From IMG/VR virus record IMGVR_UViG_3300010371_001397, positions 1 to 41,905 of that record: 41,905 nt of DNA; one strand, written 5' to 3'. Within the stretch, counting starts at the first letter, position 1. The number at the start of each line of letters is the position of its first letter. Of this stretch, positions 22,531 to 31,368 are shown in pieces. The translations under genes and the position numbers were made by a program. The notes under the pieces are model-generated. The model worked only from the letters and a program-made list of their open reading frames with translations, had not been told where the DNA came from and did not search any database. This DNA comes from a virus.

Positions 22531-23780
22531 CGATGATCGATCTCTCGCGTTTGCAGATTCAGGTGTGGGCCATCGATCGGCTGCTGCCCTATGTCCGAAA
22601 CGCGCGTACCCACACCGAAGAGCAGGTGGCTCAGGTCGCCGCGTCGATCCGGGAGTTCGGGTGGACAAACCCGATCCTCGTGGCTGCGGACGGAACAATC
22701 ATCGCCGGCCACGCACGCCTTGCGGCAGCGCGGAAGCTGAAGATGACCGATGTGCCGGTCATCGTTCTCGATCACCTGACCGAGCCGCAACGACGCGCGC
22801 TGGTGCTTGCGGATAACCGGCTCGCGCTCGATGCCGGTTGGGACGAAGAGATGCTGCGGGTCGAACTGGCGTCGCTTCAGGAAGACGGTTTTGATCTCGA
22901 CATCGTCGGATTCACGGACGAGGAACTCGAAGACCTTCTGCGCGACCCGGAAGAGACGCGCGATGGATTGACCGACGAGGACGCCGTTCCCGACAAACAG
23001 GAGACGGCCATCACCGTTCCGGGTGATGTGTGGGTGCTGGGCGATCATCGCCTGCTGTGCGGCGACGCGACCAGCATGGACGCGATTCAGACGGTTCTCG
23101 CGGGCGGCCTCGTGGACATGGTTTTCACGGACCCGCCGTACAACGTGGACTACGTCGGCAAGACCGCGAAGAAGCTCACCATTGGCAACGACGCGCTGGG
23201 CGGCAAGTTCTATGACTTCCTTCGCGAAGCGTGCGCAAACGTATTGGCGGTGACCAAAGGCGCGATCTACATCTGCATGTCCTCATCGGAACTGCACACG
23301 CTCTTCCGGGCATTCACGGACGCTGGGGGCCACTGGTCGACGTTCGTGATTTGGGCGAAGCACCATTTCACGCTGGGCCGTTCGGACTACCAGCGGATGT
23401 ACGAGCCGATCCTCTATGGGTGGCGCGACGGAACGGATCACTTCTGGTGCGGTGCACGTGATCAGGGCGACGTGTGGTCCATCAAGCGGCCCATGGCGAA
23501 CCTCGAACATCCGACGATGAAGCCGGTGGAACTGGTCGAGCGGGCGCTCCGCAACAGCAGCAAGACTCGGGACACCATTCTCGATGTCTTCGGCGGGTCC
23601 GGTACGACGTTGATCGCGTGTGAGAAGTCGCGACGGCAGGCGCGGCTGATTGAACTGGAGCCGAGGTACTGCGACGTGATTGTCCGGCGCTGGCAAGAGT
23701 ACACAGGTGAGAAAGCGCTTCTCGATGGCGGCGGGACCTTCGACGATGTAGCGGCGGGGCGGCTGAAGAATGCGGCCTGA
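22527..23780 (+). CDS. ParB-domain DNA methyltransferase 2 (TDPPY)
   Basis: A 417-residue paralogue of the preceding gene: a ParB-like domain (about 12-135) and a beta-class methyltransferase with TDPPY (201-205) and DVFGGSGTT (353-361). DPPY is typical of N6-adenine enzymes and SPPY of many N4-cytosine enzymes, so the two copies may make different modifications. The TTG start overlaps the previous stop (TTGA) and sits 11 bases after AGGAG; an ATG at 22533 is the alternative. The frame ends in a TGA, and a plausible small-protein frame continues directly after it (see 23781). Confidence 0.9.
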   Translation: MTMIDLSRLQIQVWAIDRLLPYVRNARTHTEEQVAQVAASIREFGWTNPILVAADGTIIAGHARLAAARKLKMTDVPVIVLDHLTEPQRRALVLADNRLALDAGWDEEMLRVELASLQEDGFDLDIVGFTDEELEDLLRDPEETRDGLTDEDAVPDKQETAITVPGDVWVLGDHRLLCGDATSMDAIQTVLAGGLVDMVFTDPPYNVDYVGKTAKKLTIGNDALGGKFYDFLREACANVLAVTKGAIYICMSSSELHTLFRAFTDAGGHWSTFVIWAKHHFTLGRSDYQRMYEPILYGWRDGTDHFWCGARDQGDVWSIKRPMANLEHPTMKPVELVERALRNSSKTRDTILDVFGGSGTTLIACEKSRRQARLIELEPRYCDVIVRRWQEYTGEKALLDGGGTFDDVAAGRLKNAA

Positions 23781-24004
23781 ATTGAACGGTGCCACAAGGA
23801 GCTTGCGGCAGTCGAGACGGAGATCCGCGCGGGGAACCCGGACCTTGAGGGACTTTGCCTGGCGCTTGCGGATTGGTCGGCGGAGTTGCGGATTCTGAAC
23901 GGCGATGAACGATCCCATCCTCCAGATGCTCGTGCCTGCAGTCGGGCTGGTGTCCGGGCTGATCGCCACCTACGTGAGCCTGAAGAACCGGGCCCTGCTG
24001 GCTG
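23781..24004 (+). CDS. Small phage protein with no standard start codon (uncertain)
   Basis: Directly after the TGA of the second ParB-methyltransferase, in the same frame, the sequence reads I-E-R-C-H-K-E-L-A-A-V-E-T-E-I-R-A-G-N-P, then D-L-E-G-L-C-L-A-L-A-D-W-S-A-E-L-R-I-L. This looks like a real amphipathic helical protein and resembles small prophage proteins with a G-N-P-D-x-x-G-L-C-L-A-L-x-D-W-S motif. There is no early ATG, GTG or TTG; the first codon is ATT. Beyond residue 42 the frame runs into the next gene, turns Arg/Pro-rich and probably is not meaningful. It may start at ATT, be made by readthrough of the TGA, or be a decaying gene. Confidence 0.4.
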
Positions 24005-24168
24005 AAGTTCGGAAGGAGATCGCGGATCTGGAGAACCGGATAATCACGAGGATCAACGGAACGTACGTCCGCGCGGGCGAGTGCCACCTGCGCGAGGAAC
24101 TGGTGCACGAAAAGATCAGCGCGTTGGTGGCTGGCATTCACAAAGCAGAACCGCCGCCGGATCGTTGA
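23905..24168 (+). CDS. Small membrane-anchored protein (holin-like or unknown)
   Basis: An 87-residue protein with one N-terminal membrane segment (ILQMLVPAVGLVSGLIATYV, about residues 5-24). A charged helix with coiled-coil character (NRALLAEVRKEIADLENRII) and a short soluble tail follow. The layout, one membrane helix followed by a coiled coil, is seen in some phage lysis-accessory and assembly proteins, but nothing specific identifies the function. Its stop codon lies in the loop of the 10-bp hairpin at 24151-24180. Confidence 0.65.
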   Translation: MNDPILQMLVPAVGLVSGLIATYVSLKNRALLAEVRKEIADLENRIITRINGTYVRAGECHLREELVHEKISALVAGIHKAEPPPDR

Positions 24169-24180
24169 ACCCGGCGGCGG
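24151..24180 (-). terminator. Terminator hairpin between convergent genes
   Basis: CCGCCGCCGG (24151-24160), 10-base loop, CCGGCGGCGG (24171-24180): a perfect 10-bp GC stem between the plus-strand small membrane gene and the minus-strand DUF3489 gene. Read on the minus strand it is followed by TTCTGCTTTGTG, the more T-rich side, so it best suits the DUF3489 transcript. It may work in both directions. Confidence 0.6.
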
Positions 24181-24206
24181 CTTGGGCGATGCAGGTGGGA
24201 AGGTTC

Positions 24207-24656
24207 TTACCGGGCAACTTTGTAAACGCGCTCGCCCGATTCGTTCTTCGAGGACTCGATGTTGATGCTGTGCTTCTTGCTGGCGATGGAGATGAACCCG
24301 CGAACGCTGTGGGCCTGCCAGTCGGTGGCCTTCATGATTTCCGCGAGGGTCGCGCCTTTGGCCCGTCCGATCAGTTCCAGAATCTTCGCGGTCTTGCTCT
24401 CGGCGCGGGGTGCCTTGGCTTCCTTCGCGCGTGCAGGCTTGGCGGCCTTTTTTGTGGCCTTCGCCTCCTTTTTTGCGGCGGCCTTCTTCGGGGCGGCGGC
24501 CTTGGCTTTGGCACCTTTGGCGGGTTTCCCGCCTTTGGGCGCGCCCTTCTGTTTGCTGGCACCCTTCTTCGAGGCGGCCTTCTCCGGCGCGACGTGCGCG
24601 CCCTGTTCCGCAACGGCGGCGGTTTCTGTGGTTTCTGTGGCTTCGTTGGTCTTCAT
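24207..24656 (-). CDS. DUF3489 protein with Lys/Ala-rich histone-like tail
   Basis: A 149-residue protein. Residues about 22-82 are a low-complexity Lys/Ala/Pro stretch (KPAKGAKAKAAAPKKAAAKK), like the tails of bacterial histone H1-like proteins. Residues about 86-149 form the DUF3489 winged-helix-like domain (TAKILELIGRAKGATLAEIM, WQAHSVRGFIS, then ERVYKV). The tail would bind DNA non-specifically and the domain specifically. It is on the minus strand among plus-strand phage genes, which suggests expression in the lysogen. A role as silencer or nucleoid protein for the prophage is inference. Confidence 0.85.
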   Translation of the reverse strand: MKTNEATETTETAAVAEQGAHVAPEKAASKKGASKQKGAPKGGKPAKGAKAKAAAPKKAAAKKEAKATKKAAKPARAKEAKAPRAESKTAKILELIGRAKGATLAEIMKATDWQAHSVRGFISIASKKHSINIESSKNESGERVYKVAR

Positions 24657-24756
24657 TTGGCTTTAATCCCTTCCGTTCAGTAGCTTGCGCGGTATCCGCG
24701 CACCACGATTCATCACTCCGGTGCGCCCGGAAGGCAAGTCAATTCTTCAGGAAAAG

Positions 24757-25281
24757 ATGGGCGTCTCTCTCAGGGCCTACGCACGGATGCGCGGATGCAG
24801 CCTGACCGCCGTCCAGAAGGCGATCTCCAGCAAGCGGATCACGCCGCTCGCGGACGGGACCATCGATCCGGAACGCGCCAACCAGGACTGGGCGAAGAAC
24901 ACATTTGCCGGGCAGACGGTCCACAAACCGAGCGCCGCATCGTCTGATCGCCTCCCGCCGGTTCACGAATCCGCGGTGGGATCGGGAGATCCGGTTACCG
25001 CTTACCTCCGTGCACGTGCCGTCAAAGAGAGCTTCGCGGCTCGAACAGCGCAACTGGAATACGAGGAGCGCGCGGGCAAACTGATTCCGGCGACGCGGGC
25101 TTCGGAATACGCCGCGACTTTTTCATCAATCGTCAAGGACGGTCTGATGGCCATGCCGGATCGCGTGTCTCCGATGCTCGCTGCGGTCGAAGACGAGAAG
25201 GCCATTCATCGCATGCTGACCGCCGAGGTTTCGGCTGTGCTGCGGAAGGTGAGCAAGGCAGTCGCGGACGCGGGTCTTTAA
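24757..25281 (+). CDS. Terminase small subunit-like protein
   Basis: A 174-residue protein directly upstream of the large terminase. The N-terminus (MGVSLRAYARMRGCSLTAVQ) is a helix-turn-helix typical of Nu1/DUF1441-type small terminases. The middle is a variable linker. The C-terminal half starts with AYLRARAVKESFAARTAQLE, a helical oligomerisation segment common in this group. The ATG at 24757 follows AGGA; an in-frame upstream start at 24685 is less likely. It would recognise the packaging site and recruit the large subunit. Confidence 0.8.
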   Translation: MGVSLRAYARMRGCSLTAVQKAISSKRITPLADGTIDPERANQDWAKNTFAGQTVHKPSAASSDRLPPVHESAVGSGDPVTAYLRARAVKESFAARTAQLEYEERAGKLIPATRASEYAATFSSIVKDGLMAMPDRVSPMLAAVEDEKAIHRMLTAEVSAVLRKVSKAVADAGL

Positions 25282-25283
25282 TT

Positions 25284-27203
25284 ATGACGCCATTCTCGAT
25301 TCACGAAGTCGGAGCGGCGGCGATGCTGCCGCCACGCGACATTCTGGTCTCGCAGTGGGCTGATGAGAACCGCGTGCTCACGGGCGGCGCGGCTGCCGAG
25401 CGGGGTCAGTGGCGAACGCGCCCCTATCAGCGGGAGCCGATGGATGTCCTCAGTCCCGGTCATCCGTGCCGCCAGGTGGTCCTGTTGTCGGCGGCTCAGA
25501 TGATGAAGACCGAGGTCCTGCTGAACTTCCTCGGCTTCATCGCCGATGTCGATCCGGGACCGGTGCTGCTCGTAGAGCCGCGCACCGAGGACGCCAAGGC
25601 ACTCTCGAAAGATCGTGTGGCTCCGATGTTTCGGAGTACACCTGCTCTGCGCGGAAAGATCGCGCCGGTCAAGTCGCGCGACTCCAACAACACGACGCTG
25701 CACAAGGTGCTCGCCGACGGCGCAGGGCACATCACCTTCACCGGCGCAATCTCACCATCTGGTCTGGCGATGCGGCCGATCCGCTATGCGCTGCTCGATG
25801 AGGTGGACCGATACCCGGCGAGCGCAGGCACAGAAGGCGATCCCGTTTCACTCGCGATCCAGCGCACCGCGGAGTTCCAGCACAACACAAAGATCGTCAT
25901 GGCTTCCACGCCGACGATCAAAGGCGTCAGCCGGATCGAACAGGCTTGGAAAGAGAGCGACCAGCGCGATTTCTTCGTGCCGTGTCCGAAGTGCGGTCAC
26001 TATCAGGTACTCGTGCTGGGCGACGGAACCGGACCCGGTCTGGTGTGGCCCGAGGACCTGCCCGAGGAGGCGATGTATCGCTGCGCCGGGTGCCGTGAGC
26101 TCATTCCGGCTCACCAGAAAGCATGGATGGTCGAGCGCGGCGAGTACCGCGCGCAGAACCCATCCTCAAAGATTCCCGGCTTCCGCATCTCGCAATTGAT
26201 CTCGCTGAAGCGTGCGTGGGGTTCGATTGCCACCGAGTTCATCGCTGCGAAGAAGTCGCCCGAGACGCTCAAGGCGTTCATGAACACGGTCCTCGCCGAA
26301 CTGTGGGAGGAGAACCATGAAGTGCCGACCGATGCGCGGGCGTTGTGGAATCGCTGCGAGCCATTTGAAGCGGAGGCGCCCGACGGCGTCGCGTTGATCA
26401 CGGCGGGTGTCGATGTTCAGGCCGACCGCCTCGAAGTCGAGATCGTGGGCTGGGGCCGCGACGAGGAGTCCTGGTCGATTGCGCACCATGTGATCCCCGG
26501 CGATGTGATGCGGAACGAGGTATGGGATCAACTCGAGGGCTTGCTCCTTGCCGAGCATATTCACGACTCCGGTCAGACGCTGCGGATCGTGGCTGCGTGC
26601 ATCGATTGCGGCTTCAAGGATGCGACGGTTCTGCGGTTCACGCGCGACCGTTATGCGCGTCGCGTGTATGCGGTGAAGGGGCGCGCGGGCGAGTCTCCGA
26701 TCTGGCCGCGCAAGCCGAGCCGCAAGAACCAGACGCCTTTCTTCATGGTCGGCGTGGATGCCGCGAAGACCGCGCTCTATGACCGGCTGAAGATCGGCGA
26801 CGTCGGGCCTGGTTACTGTCACTTCCCGATTGGACGCGATCAGGAGTATTTCGATCAACTCACCGCCGAGCGGAAGTTCACGCGCTATCACAACGGCTAT
26901 CCGAAGCAGGAATGGCGCAAGCCTGCCGCCGCGCGCAACGAAGCGCTCGATTGTCGCGTGTATGCCTACGCCGCGCTGCACGCGCTCTACGCCAGCGGTT
27001 TGAAGCTGGGCATGCACTGCGACCGCTTCGCGAAGATGGCTGGCTCGCGGCGCAAAGGATCGCAGGGAATTACTCCTCCGGTCGCGGCGAGCGTTCCGCC
27101 CGCAGTGCCAGTGGAACCGCTGGAAACTGAAGCGCGCATCCCTGCACCATTCGAGCGCGCCGAGCAATGGATACCGCGCCGCAATTGGTTTGGGGGCAGA
27201 TGA
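25284..27203 (+). CDS. Terminase large subunit, GpA family
   Basis: A 639-residue lambda gpA-type terminase, the DNA-packaging motor and nuclease. The ATPase has a Walker A-like SAAQMMKTE (69-77) and Walker B ALLDEVDRYP (169-178), then ASTPTIKGVSRI, the coupling region. An inserted zinc ribbon is visible as CPKC (234-237) and CAGC (267-270). The C-terminal RNase H-like nuclease begins near ITAGVDVQADRLEVE (about 370-385). Length and motif order are complete. It follows the small subunit directly and overlaps the gpW-like gene by four bases. Confidence 0.95.
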   Translation: MTPFSIHEVGAAAMLPPRDILVSQWADENRVLTGGAAAERGQWRTRPYQREPMDVLSPGHPCRQVVLLSAAQMMKTEVLLNFLGFIADVDPGPVLLVEPRTEDAKALSKDRVAPMFRSTPALRGKIAPVKSRDSNNTTLHKVLADGAGHITFTGAISPSGLAMRPIRYALLDEVDRYPASAGTEGDPVSLAIQRTAEFQHNTKIVMASTPTIKGVSRIEQAWKESDQRDFFVPCPKCGHYQVLVLGDGTGPGLVWPEDLPEEAMYRCAGCRELIPAHQKAWMVERGEYRAQNPSSKIPGFRISQLISLKRAWGSIATEFIAAKKSPETLKAFMNTVLAELWEENHEVPTDARALWNRCEPFEAEAPDGVALITAGVDVQADRLEVEIVGWGRDEESWSIAHHVIPGDVMRNEVWDQLEGLLLAEHIHDSGQTLRIVAACIDCGFKDATVLRFTRDRYARRVYAVKGRAGESPIWPRKPSRKNQTPFFMVGVDAAKTALYDRLKIGDVGPGYCHFPIGRDQEYFDQLTAERKFTRYHNGYPKQEWRKPAAARNEALDCRVYAYAALHALYASGLKLGMHCDRFAKMAGSRRKGSQGITPPVAASVPPAVPVEPLETEARIPAPFERAEQWIPRRNWFGGR

Positions 27204-27457
27204 TGGCTCTGACGATTCAGCAGTTGCAGTCGAATCTGGACGCGGTCAACTCGGCGCTCGGGAATCCCACGTTGCGGGTCCGGTTCCCGGACGGGCGCGA
27301 GGTGACGTACCGCTCCGTGGACGAACTCCGCAAAGCAAAGGCCGAGATCGAAGAGGACATCCGGCAAGCCAGCGGTCAGACCGGGAGCCGCGTGACACTC
27401 GCGCAGCACAAACGCGGAGACGGCCCGAGTGGCCCTGCCCTATACGACCGCTGGTAA
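27200..27457 (+). CDS. gpW-like head-tail joining protein
   Basis: An 85-residue protein between the large terminase and portal genes, the place of lambda gpW. It is an N-terminal helix (IQQLQSNLDAVNSALG), a short hairpin (LRVRFPDGREVTYRS) and a helix (VDELRKAKAEIEEDI), the helix-hairpin-helix plan of gpW. It would plug the portal after packaging. The start overlaps the terminase stop (ATGATG); either ATG is possible. Confidence 0.75.
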   Translation: MMALTIQQLQSNLDAVNSALGNPTLRVRFPDGREVTYRSVDELRKAKAEIEEDIRQASGQTGSRVTLAQHKRGDGPSGPALYDRW

Positions 27458-27468
27458 TGGCCGCCTGA

Positions 27469-29142
27469 ATGAATTTTCTCGACCGAGCCATTGCCGTTGT
27501 CGCGCCCCAGCGGGCGCTGCAACGGGTGCGGAATCGCGTGGCGCTGGAATTGACCCAGGACTATCTGGATCGGCACGCGCAGCGATTCAGCTACGATGGC
27601 GCAACCGCGGGCCGTCGCGCCTACGGCTGGTACGCCGCCTCGACGGACGCCAACGTCGAGTTGATGGGATCGCTCATCTGGCTTCGCAACCGGAGCCGCG
27701 ATCTGATCCGCAACAACCCGTATGCGGCCCGCGCGATTGAAGAGTTGGCCGGGAATGTGGTCGGGACCGGAATCGTTCCGAAAGCGAAGACCGGTAATGC
27801 CGCTATCGACAAGATCATCGACGCCGAGTGGCCTTTCTTCGCGGATGCCTGCGACACGCCTCAGCGCCTGGACTTCTATGGGATGCAAACGCTGGCCGTT
27901 CGAACGATGGCGGAGAGCGGTGAAGCGCTCGTTCGGTTTCGCCCGCGTCTGGCCGCCTCTAATCTGCGCGTTCCTTTACAGCTTCAGATGCTGGAGGCAG
28001 ATTTCTTAGACCAGTCCCGAACGATGGGGCTGGTCAACGGCCACGTGATGGAGGGCGTGCAGTTCGACGAGCTGGGCCGCCGCGCCGCCTACTGGCTGTT
28101 CAGTTATCACCCGGGCGGCGTCCTGATTCTGAATCCGCGCGGCGGAATCATCAGCCAGCCCGTGCCGGCCGATCAGATCATGCACGTTTATCGCGTGCTC
28201 CGACCCGGTCAGGTCCGTGGCGTGCCGTGGCTCTCGCCGGTGATGATGGCGCTCCGCGATCTCGATGATTACTGCGACGCGGAGCGCGTGCGCAAGAAGG
28301 TGGAGGCCTGTGTCACGGCATTCGTTCAGCAGCCCGAAGGCATCGAGGGCGATCCCCTTGGCATCTCGGGCACGGACCCGGTGACGAAAGCTCCCGTTGA
28401 GACTTTTCAACCAGGGATGGTCGAGTACCTGAAGCCGGGGCAGGAGATCAAGTTCAACAATCCTCCGGCGGCGGGCGGTTACCGCGAGTACAAGATGACG
28501 GAGCTGCAGGGCATCATGGCCGGGATCGGTCTGCCGTACGAACTGGGCACGGGAGATATGTCGCAGGTGAACTACTCGTCGTGGCGCGGCGGGATGCTGG
28601 GGTTCCGCAACACGGTTGAGGCATACCGCTGGCTCACGCTGATCCCGCTGTTCTGCATGCCGACGTGGCGGCGCTTTGTGGACACGCTGATCCTGCAGGG
28701 CAAGATTCCGCAGAAGGCGCTCGATGATCCAAAGGTCGCTATTCACGCGGTGCAATGGACCGCGCCGAAGTTCGAGAGCGTCGACCCGGTGAAAGACGCG
28801 GCCGCGGAACTGAAGATGATCCGTACCGGGACGCTCGATCTCTTCGAGGCGATCTCGCGCAACGGATACGACCCGGAAGAGCGGCTGCAGAAGATCGCAC
28901 GCATCAATAAGATTCTCGACAAACTCGAAATCATTCTGGACTGCGACCCGCGCAACGTGACGGATCGCGGGCAGGAGCAGCCTGCCGCGAGCGACGAGCG
29001 CACACCGAGTTCGAAGCCCACTGTCGCCGGTACGAAGGCTCCGGTTGTTTCGAATTCCGACGCCGAGGCCATCGCGGAGTTGTTCGCCGGGGCACCCGCT
29101 TCGCGGTCCTGGGATTCGCCTTCACGAATGTTCCGGTCCTGA
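27469..29142 (+). CDS. Portal protein, lambda family
   Basis: A 557-residue portal of the lambda gpB/phage_portal_2 type. Typical are the YGWYAASTDANVELMGSLIW opening, the R-N-R-S-R-D-L-I-R-N-N-P-Y-A-A-R-A-I-E pattern, IMHVYRVLRPGQVRGVPWLS and GLPYELGTGDMSQVNYSSWR. The length is close to that of lambda gpB. It forms the dodecameric DNA channel of the capsid. It lies 11 bases after the gpW-like gene and 29 before the protease-capsid fusion. The C-terminal 80 residues are variable and acidic. Confidence 0.95.
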   Translation: MNFLDRAIAVVAPQRALQRVRNRVALELTQDYLDRHAQRFSYDGATAGRRAYGWYAASTDANVELMGSLIWLRNRSRDLIRNNPYAARAIEELAGNVVGTGIVPKAKTGNAAIDKIIDAEWPFFADACDTPQRLDFYGMQTLAVRTMAESGEALVRFRPRLAASNLRVPLQLQMLEADFLDQSRTMGLVNGHVMEGVQFDELGRRAAYWLFSYHPGGVLILNPRGGIISQPVPADQIMHVYRVLRPGQVRGVPWLSPVMMALRDLDDYCDAERVRKKVEACVTAFVQQPEGIEGDPLGISGTDPVTKAPVETFQPGMVEYLKPGQEIKFNNPPAAGGYREYKMTELQGIMAGIGLPYELGTGDMSQVNYSSWRGGMLGFRNTVEAYRWLTLIPLFCMPTWRRFVDTLILQGKIPQKALDDPKVAIHAVQWTAPKFESVDPVKDAAAELKMIRTGTLDLFEAISRNGYDPEERLQKIARINKILDKLEIILDCDPRNVTDRGQEQPAASDERTPSSKPTVAGTKAPVVSNSDAEAIAELFAGAPASRSWDSPSRMFRS

Positions 29143-29171
29143 TTTACCACCAGCACAAGAGAGGTTCAGAC

Positions 29172-31337
29172 ATGAAAGCAGATCAGGCGCATGAGTTCTT
29201 CGCCGCGTCCGATGCGAAGCCCGTAGCCAGCACGGCCAACGAGAAGGACGGCACCATCAATGTCGTCTGGTATACGGGCGCGCAGGTTCCGAGGAAAGAT
29301 CCCGACACGGGCGATCCTTACTTGCTCACGCTCGATATGGACGGAGCGCGCCTCGACCGGTTAAACGCGGGCGCACCCGTCTTCGACACCCACTTCACCG
29401 GCGACGACTACAAGTCCGTGGTTGCCGGGAAGGCAGGAACCAAGGCGCAGGTCGGCGTCGTGAACAAAGCGTGGGCCGACGGCGCGAACGGGATGGCCAC
29501 CCTGAAGTTCGATCTCGGCGATGAAGATGGCGCTGAACTGTTCCGCAAGGTATCCAGCGGGATCGTTCAGAACCTGAGCTTCGGAGCGTGGATTTACAGC
29601 CGCGAGAAGACCAAGGTAAAGGCCCAGACGGAGGGCATGCCGGAAGGCAAGCCGCCTTATGGCAACCCGAACGAGATCGGAATGTTCACGGCGACGGATT
29701 GGGAGCCGTTCGAGATATCGGTCGTCCCGGTTCCCGCCGATTTCAGCACAACGTTTTTGTCCGCCGAACCTTTGTCCTCAAAGACCGGCGGGCAAGCAGC
29801 ACGGGCCTCAAGCCCACAAAAGGAGAAACCTGCCATGGCAGAAAGCAGCACACAGACGGCGGGCGCAGAGGCCCGTGTAAACGAACAGGAACTCGTCGCA
29901 GCGCGCGGCGAGGCGGTGAAGCTGGAGCGCGAGCGCATCGTGGAGATCGAACACCGTGCCACTCGCTTCAAATCGATCCTCGGGGATGACTTTGTCCGCA
30001 AAGCAATCGCCGATGGCAAGACGCCGGATCAGTTCAGCGTCGAGGCATTCGCGGCTTTGAGCGCAAAGGGTCAGCAAACGGTCGGCGGCGAAGACCGGCC
30101 CATTCGTAGCGAACTGAGCATCACGCGCGATGGCGGGGAAACCCGGCTGGCCGCGATGCAGTGCGCCATGTTACTGCGCCACGATCCGAAGTTCTTCCTG
30201 GCGAAGCACCCGAAGACCGGCGAACTGCTGACCGGCTGCGGCCCGGATCACCAGCGGCACGCCGAGGAGATGGGGCGCGAGTACGTAGGCCTCTCGCTCA
30301 TGGAGATGGCCCGCGAATCGCTCGAACTTCGCGGCATCAACCACCGGGGGATGACCAAGAACCGGATCGCCGAACTGGCGTTGCAGGCTCCGAGCCGCGG
30401 AGCGGAGTTCTTCGGCGGAGGCGCCGAATCGACTTCGGACTTCCCCGCGATCCTCGCGAACGTCGCCAACAAGACGCTGCGCCAGGCTTACGAGGCGTAT
30501 CCGCGCACCTTCCAGCCATTCTGCCGCCAGGTGACCGCGCCCGACTTCAAGCCGATCAACCGCGTGCAGTTGAGCGATGCGCCGGCCCTGCAGCAGTTGA
30601 ACGAAAAGGGCGAGTACCACCGGGCGAACCTCACCGACATGAACACGAACTACTCGCTCCAGACCTTCGGCGAGGTCGTGGCCATCACGCGCAAGGTCAT
30701 CATCAACGACGATCTCCAGGCGATGACCCGCATCCCCGCGATTCTCGGCGTGGCGGCTGCGCAGCTTGAATCGAACACGGTCTGGGGGCTGATCACCAGC
30801 AACCCGGTGATGACGCTCGACGGCAAGGCGATCTTCCACACCGCTCACAGCAACCTGCTCAGCGGCGTGGCGAGCAGCATCGATCCCACGGTGGGCAGCG
30901 CCGCGCCGCTGACCGCCCTTGCGAAAGCCCGTGTGCAGATGCGGCTCCAGAAGGCTCCGCAGGGAACGCCGCTCGACCTGGTCCCGCGCTTCATGGCGGT
31001 GCCTCCGTCGCTTGAAACCTACGCCCTCCAGTTGATCTATCCGATCAACATCGCTTCGTCCGATCAGACGAAGGTTGTGCCGGAATGGGTCCGCTCGCTG
31101 GTTCCGGTTGTGGAGCCGCGTCTCGACAACTCGACCGGCACCGCGACCAACTGGTTCCTGTTCACCGATCCCGCGCTGATCGACACGCTGGAGTACTGCT
31201 ACCTCGAAGGCCAGCAAGGCGTGTACATCGAAACCCGTCAGGGCTTCGAAGTGGACGGCGTGGAGATCAAGGCCCGCATGGACTTCGGCGCGGCGGCAAT
31301 CGATTATCGCGGCCTGCAAAAGAGCGCGGGCGCATAG
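29172..31337 (+). CDS. Prohead protease / major capsid protein fusion
   Basis: A 721-residue fusion. Residues 1 to about 195 are a U35/HK97-type prohead protease: V-F-D-T-H near residue 75 supplies the His, QNLSFGAWI near 134 the Ser, and EISVVPVPADF the conserved end. A linker follows with scaffold-like helices (about 225-290). From about 400 the sequence is a major head protein (AESTSDFPAILANVANKTLR; then SNPVMTLDGKAIFHTAHSNL, like Mu-type head proteins). An internal ATG at 29835, with AGGAG nine bases upstream and in frame (residue 222), could give a separate scaffold-capsid product. Maturation by cleavage between the parts is expected from the family. Confidence 0.9.
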   Translation: MKADQAHEFFAASDAKPVASTANEKDGTINVVWYTGAQVPRKDPDTGDPYLLTLDMDGARLDRLNAGAPVFDTHFTGDDYKSVVAGKAGTKAQVGVVNKAWADGANGMATLKFDLGDEDGAELFRKVSSGIVQNLSFGAWIYSREKTKVKAQTEGMPEGKPPYGNPNEIGMFTATDWEPFEISVVPVPADFSTTFLSAEPLSSKTGGQAARASSPQKEKPAMAESSTQTAGAEARVNEQELVAARGEAVKLERERIVEIEHRATRFKSILGDDFVRKAIADGKTPDQFSVEAFAALSAKGQQTVGGEDRPIRSELSITRDGGETRLAAMQCAMLLRHDPKFFLAKHPKTGELLTGCGPDHQRHAEEMGREYVGLSLMEMARESLELRGINHRGMTKNRIAELALQAPSRGAEFFGGGAESTSDFPAILANVANKTLRQAYEAYPRTFQPFCRQVTAPDFKPINRVQLSDAPALQQLNEKGEYHRANLTDMNTNYSLQTFGEVVAITRKVIINDDLQAMTRIPAILGVAAAQLESNTVWGLITSNPVMTLDGKAIFHTAHSNLLSGVASSIDPTVGSAAPLTALAKARVQMRLQKAPQGTPLDLVPRFMAVPPSLETYALQLIYPINIASSDQTKVVPEWVRSLVPVVEPRLDNSTGTATNWFLFTDPALIDTLEYCYLEGQQGVYIETRQGFEVDGVEIKARMDFGAAAIDYRGLQKSAGA
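29821..29837 (+). promoter_or_regulatory. Internal ribosome site and ATG inside the protease-capsid fusion
   Basis: AGGAG (29821-29825), nine bases, then ATG (29835-29837) in frame with the fusion. The residues around it are low-complexity linker. It matches the nested-start logic of lambda C/Nu3, giving a 500-residue scaffold-capsid protein without the protease. Confidence 0.5.
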
Positions 31338-31368
31338 AAGGCTCAACCGGAAAAAGGAGAACAGAATC

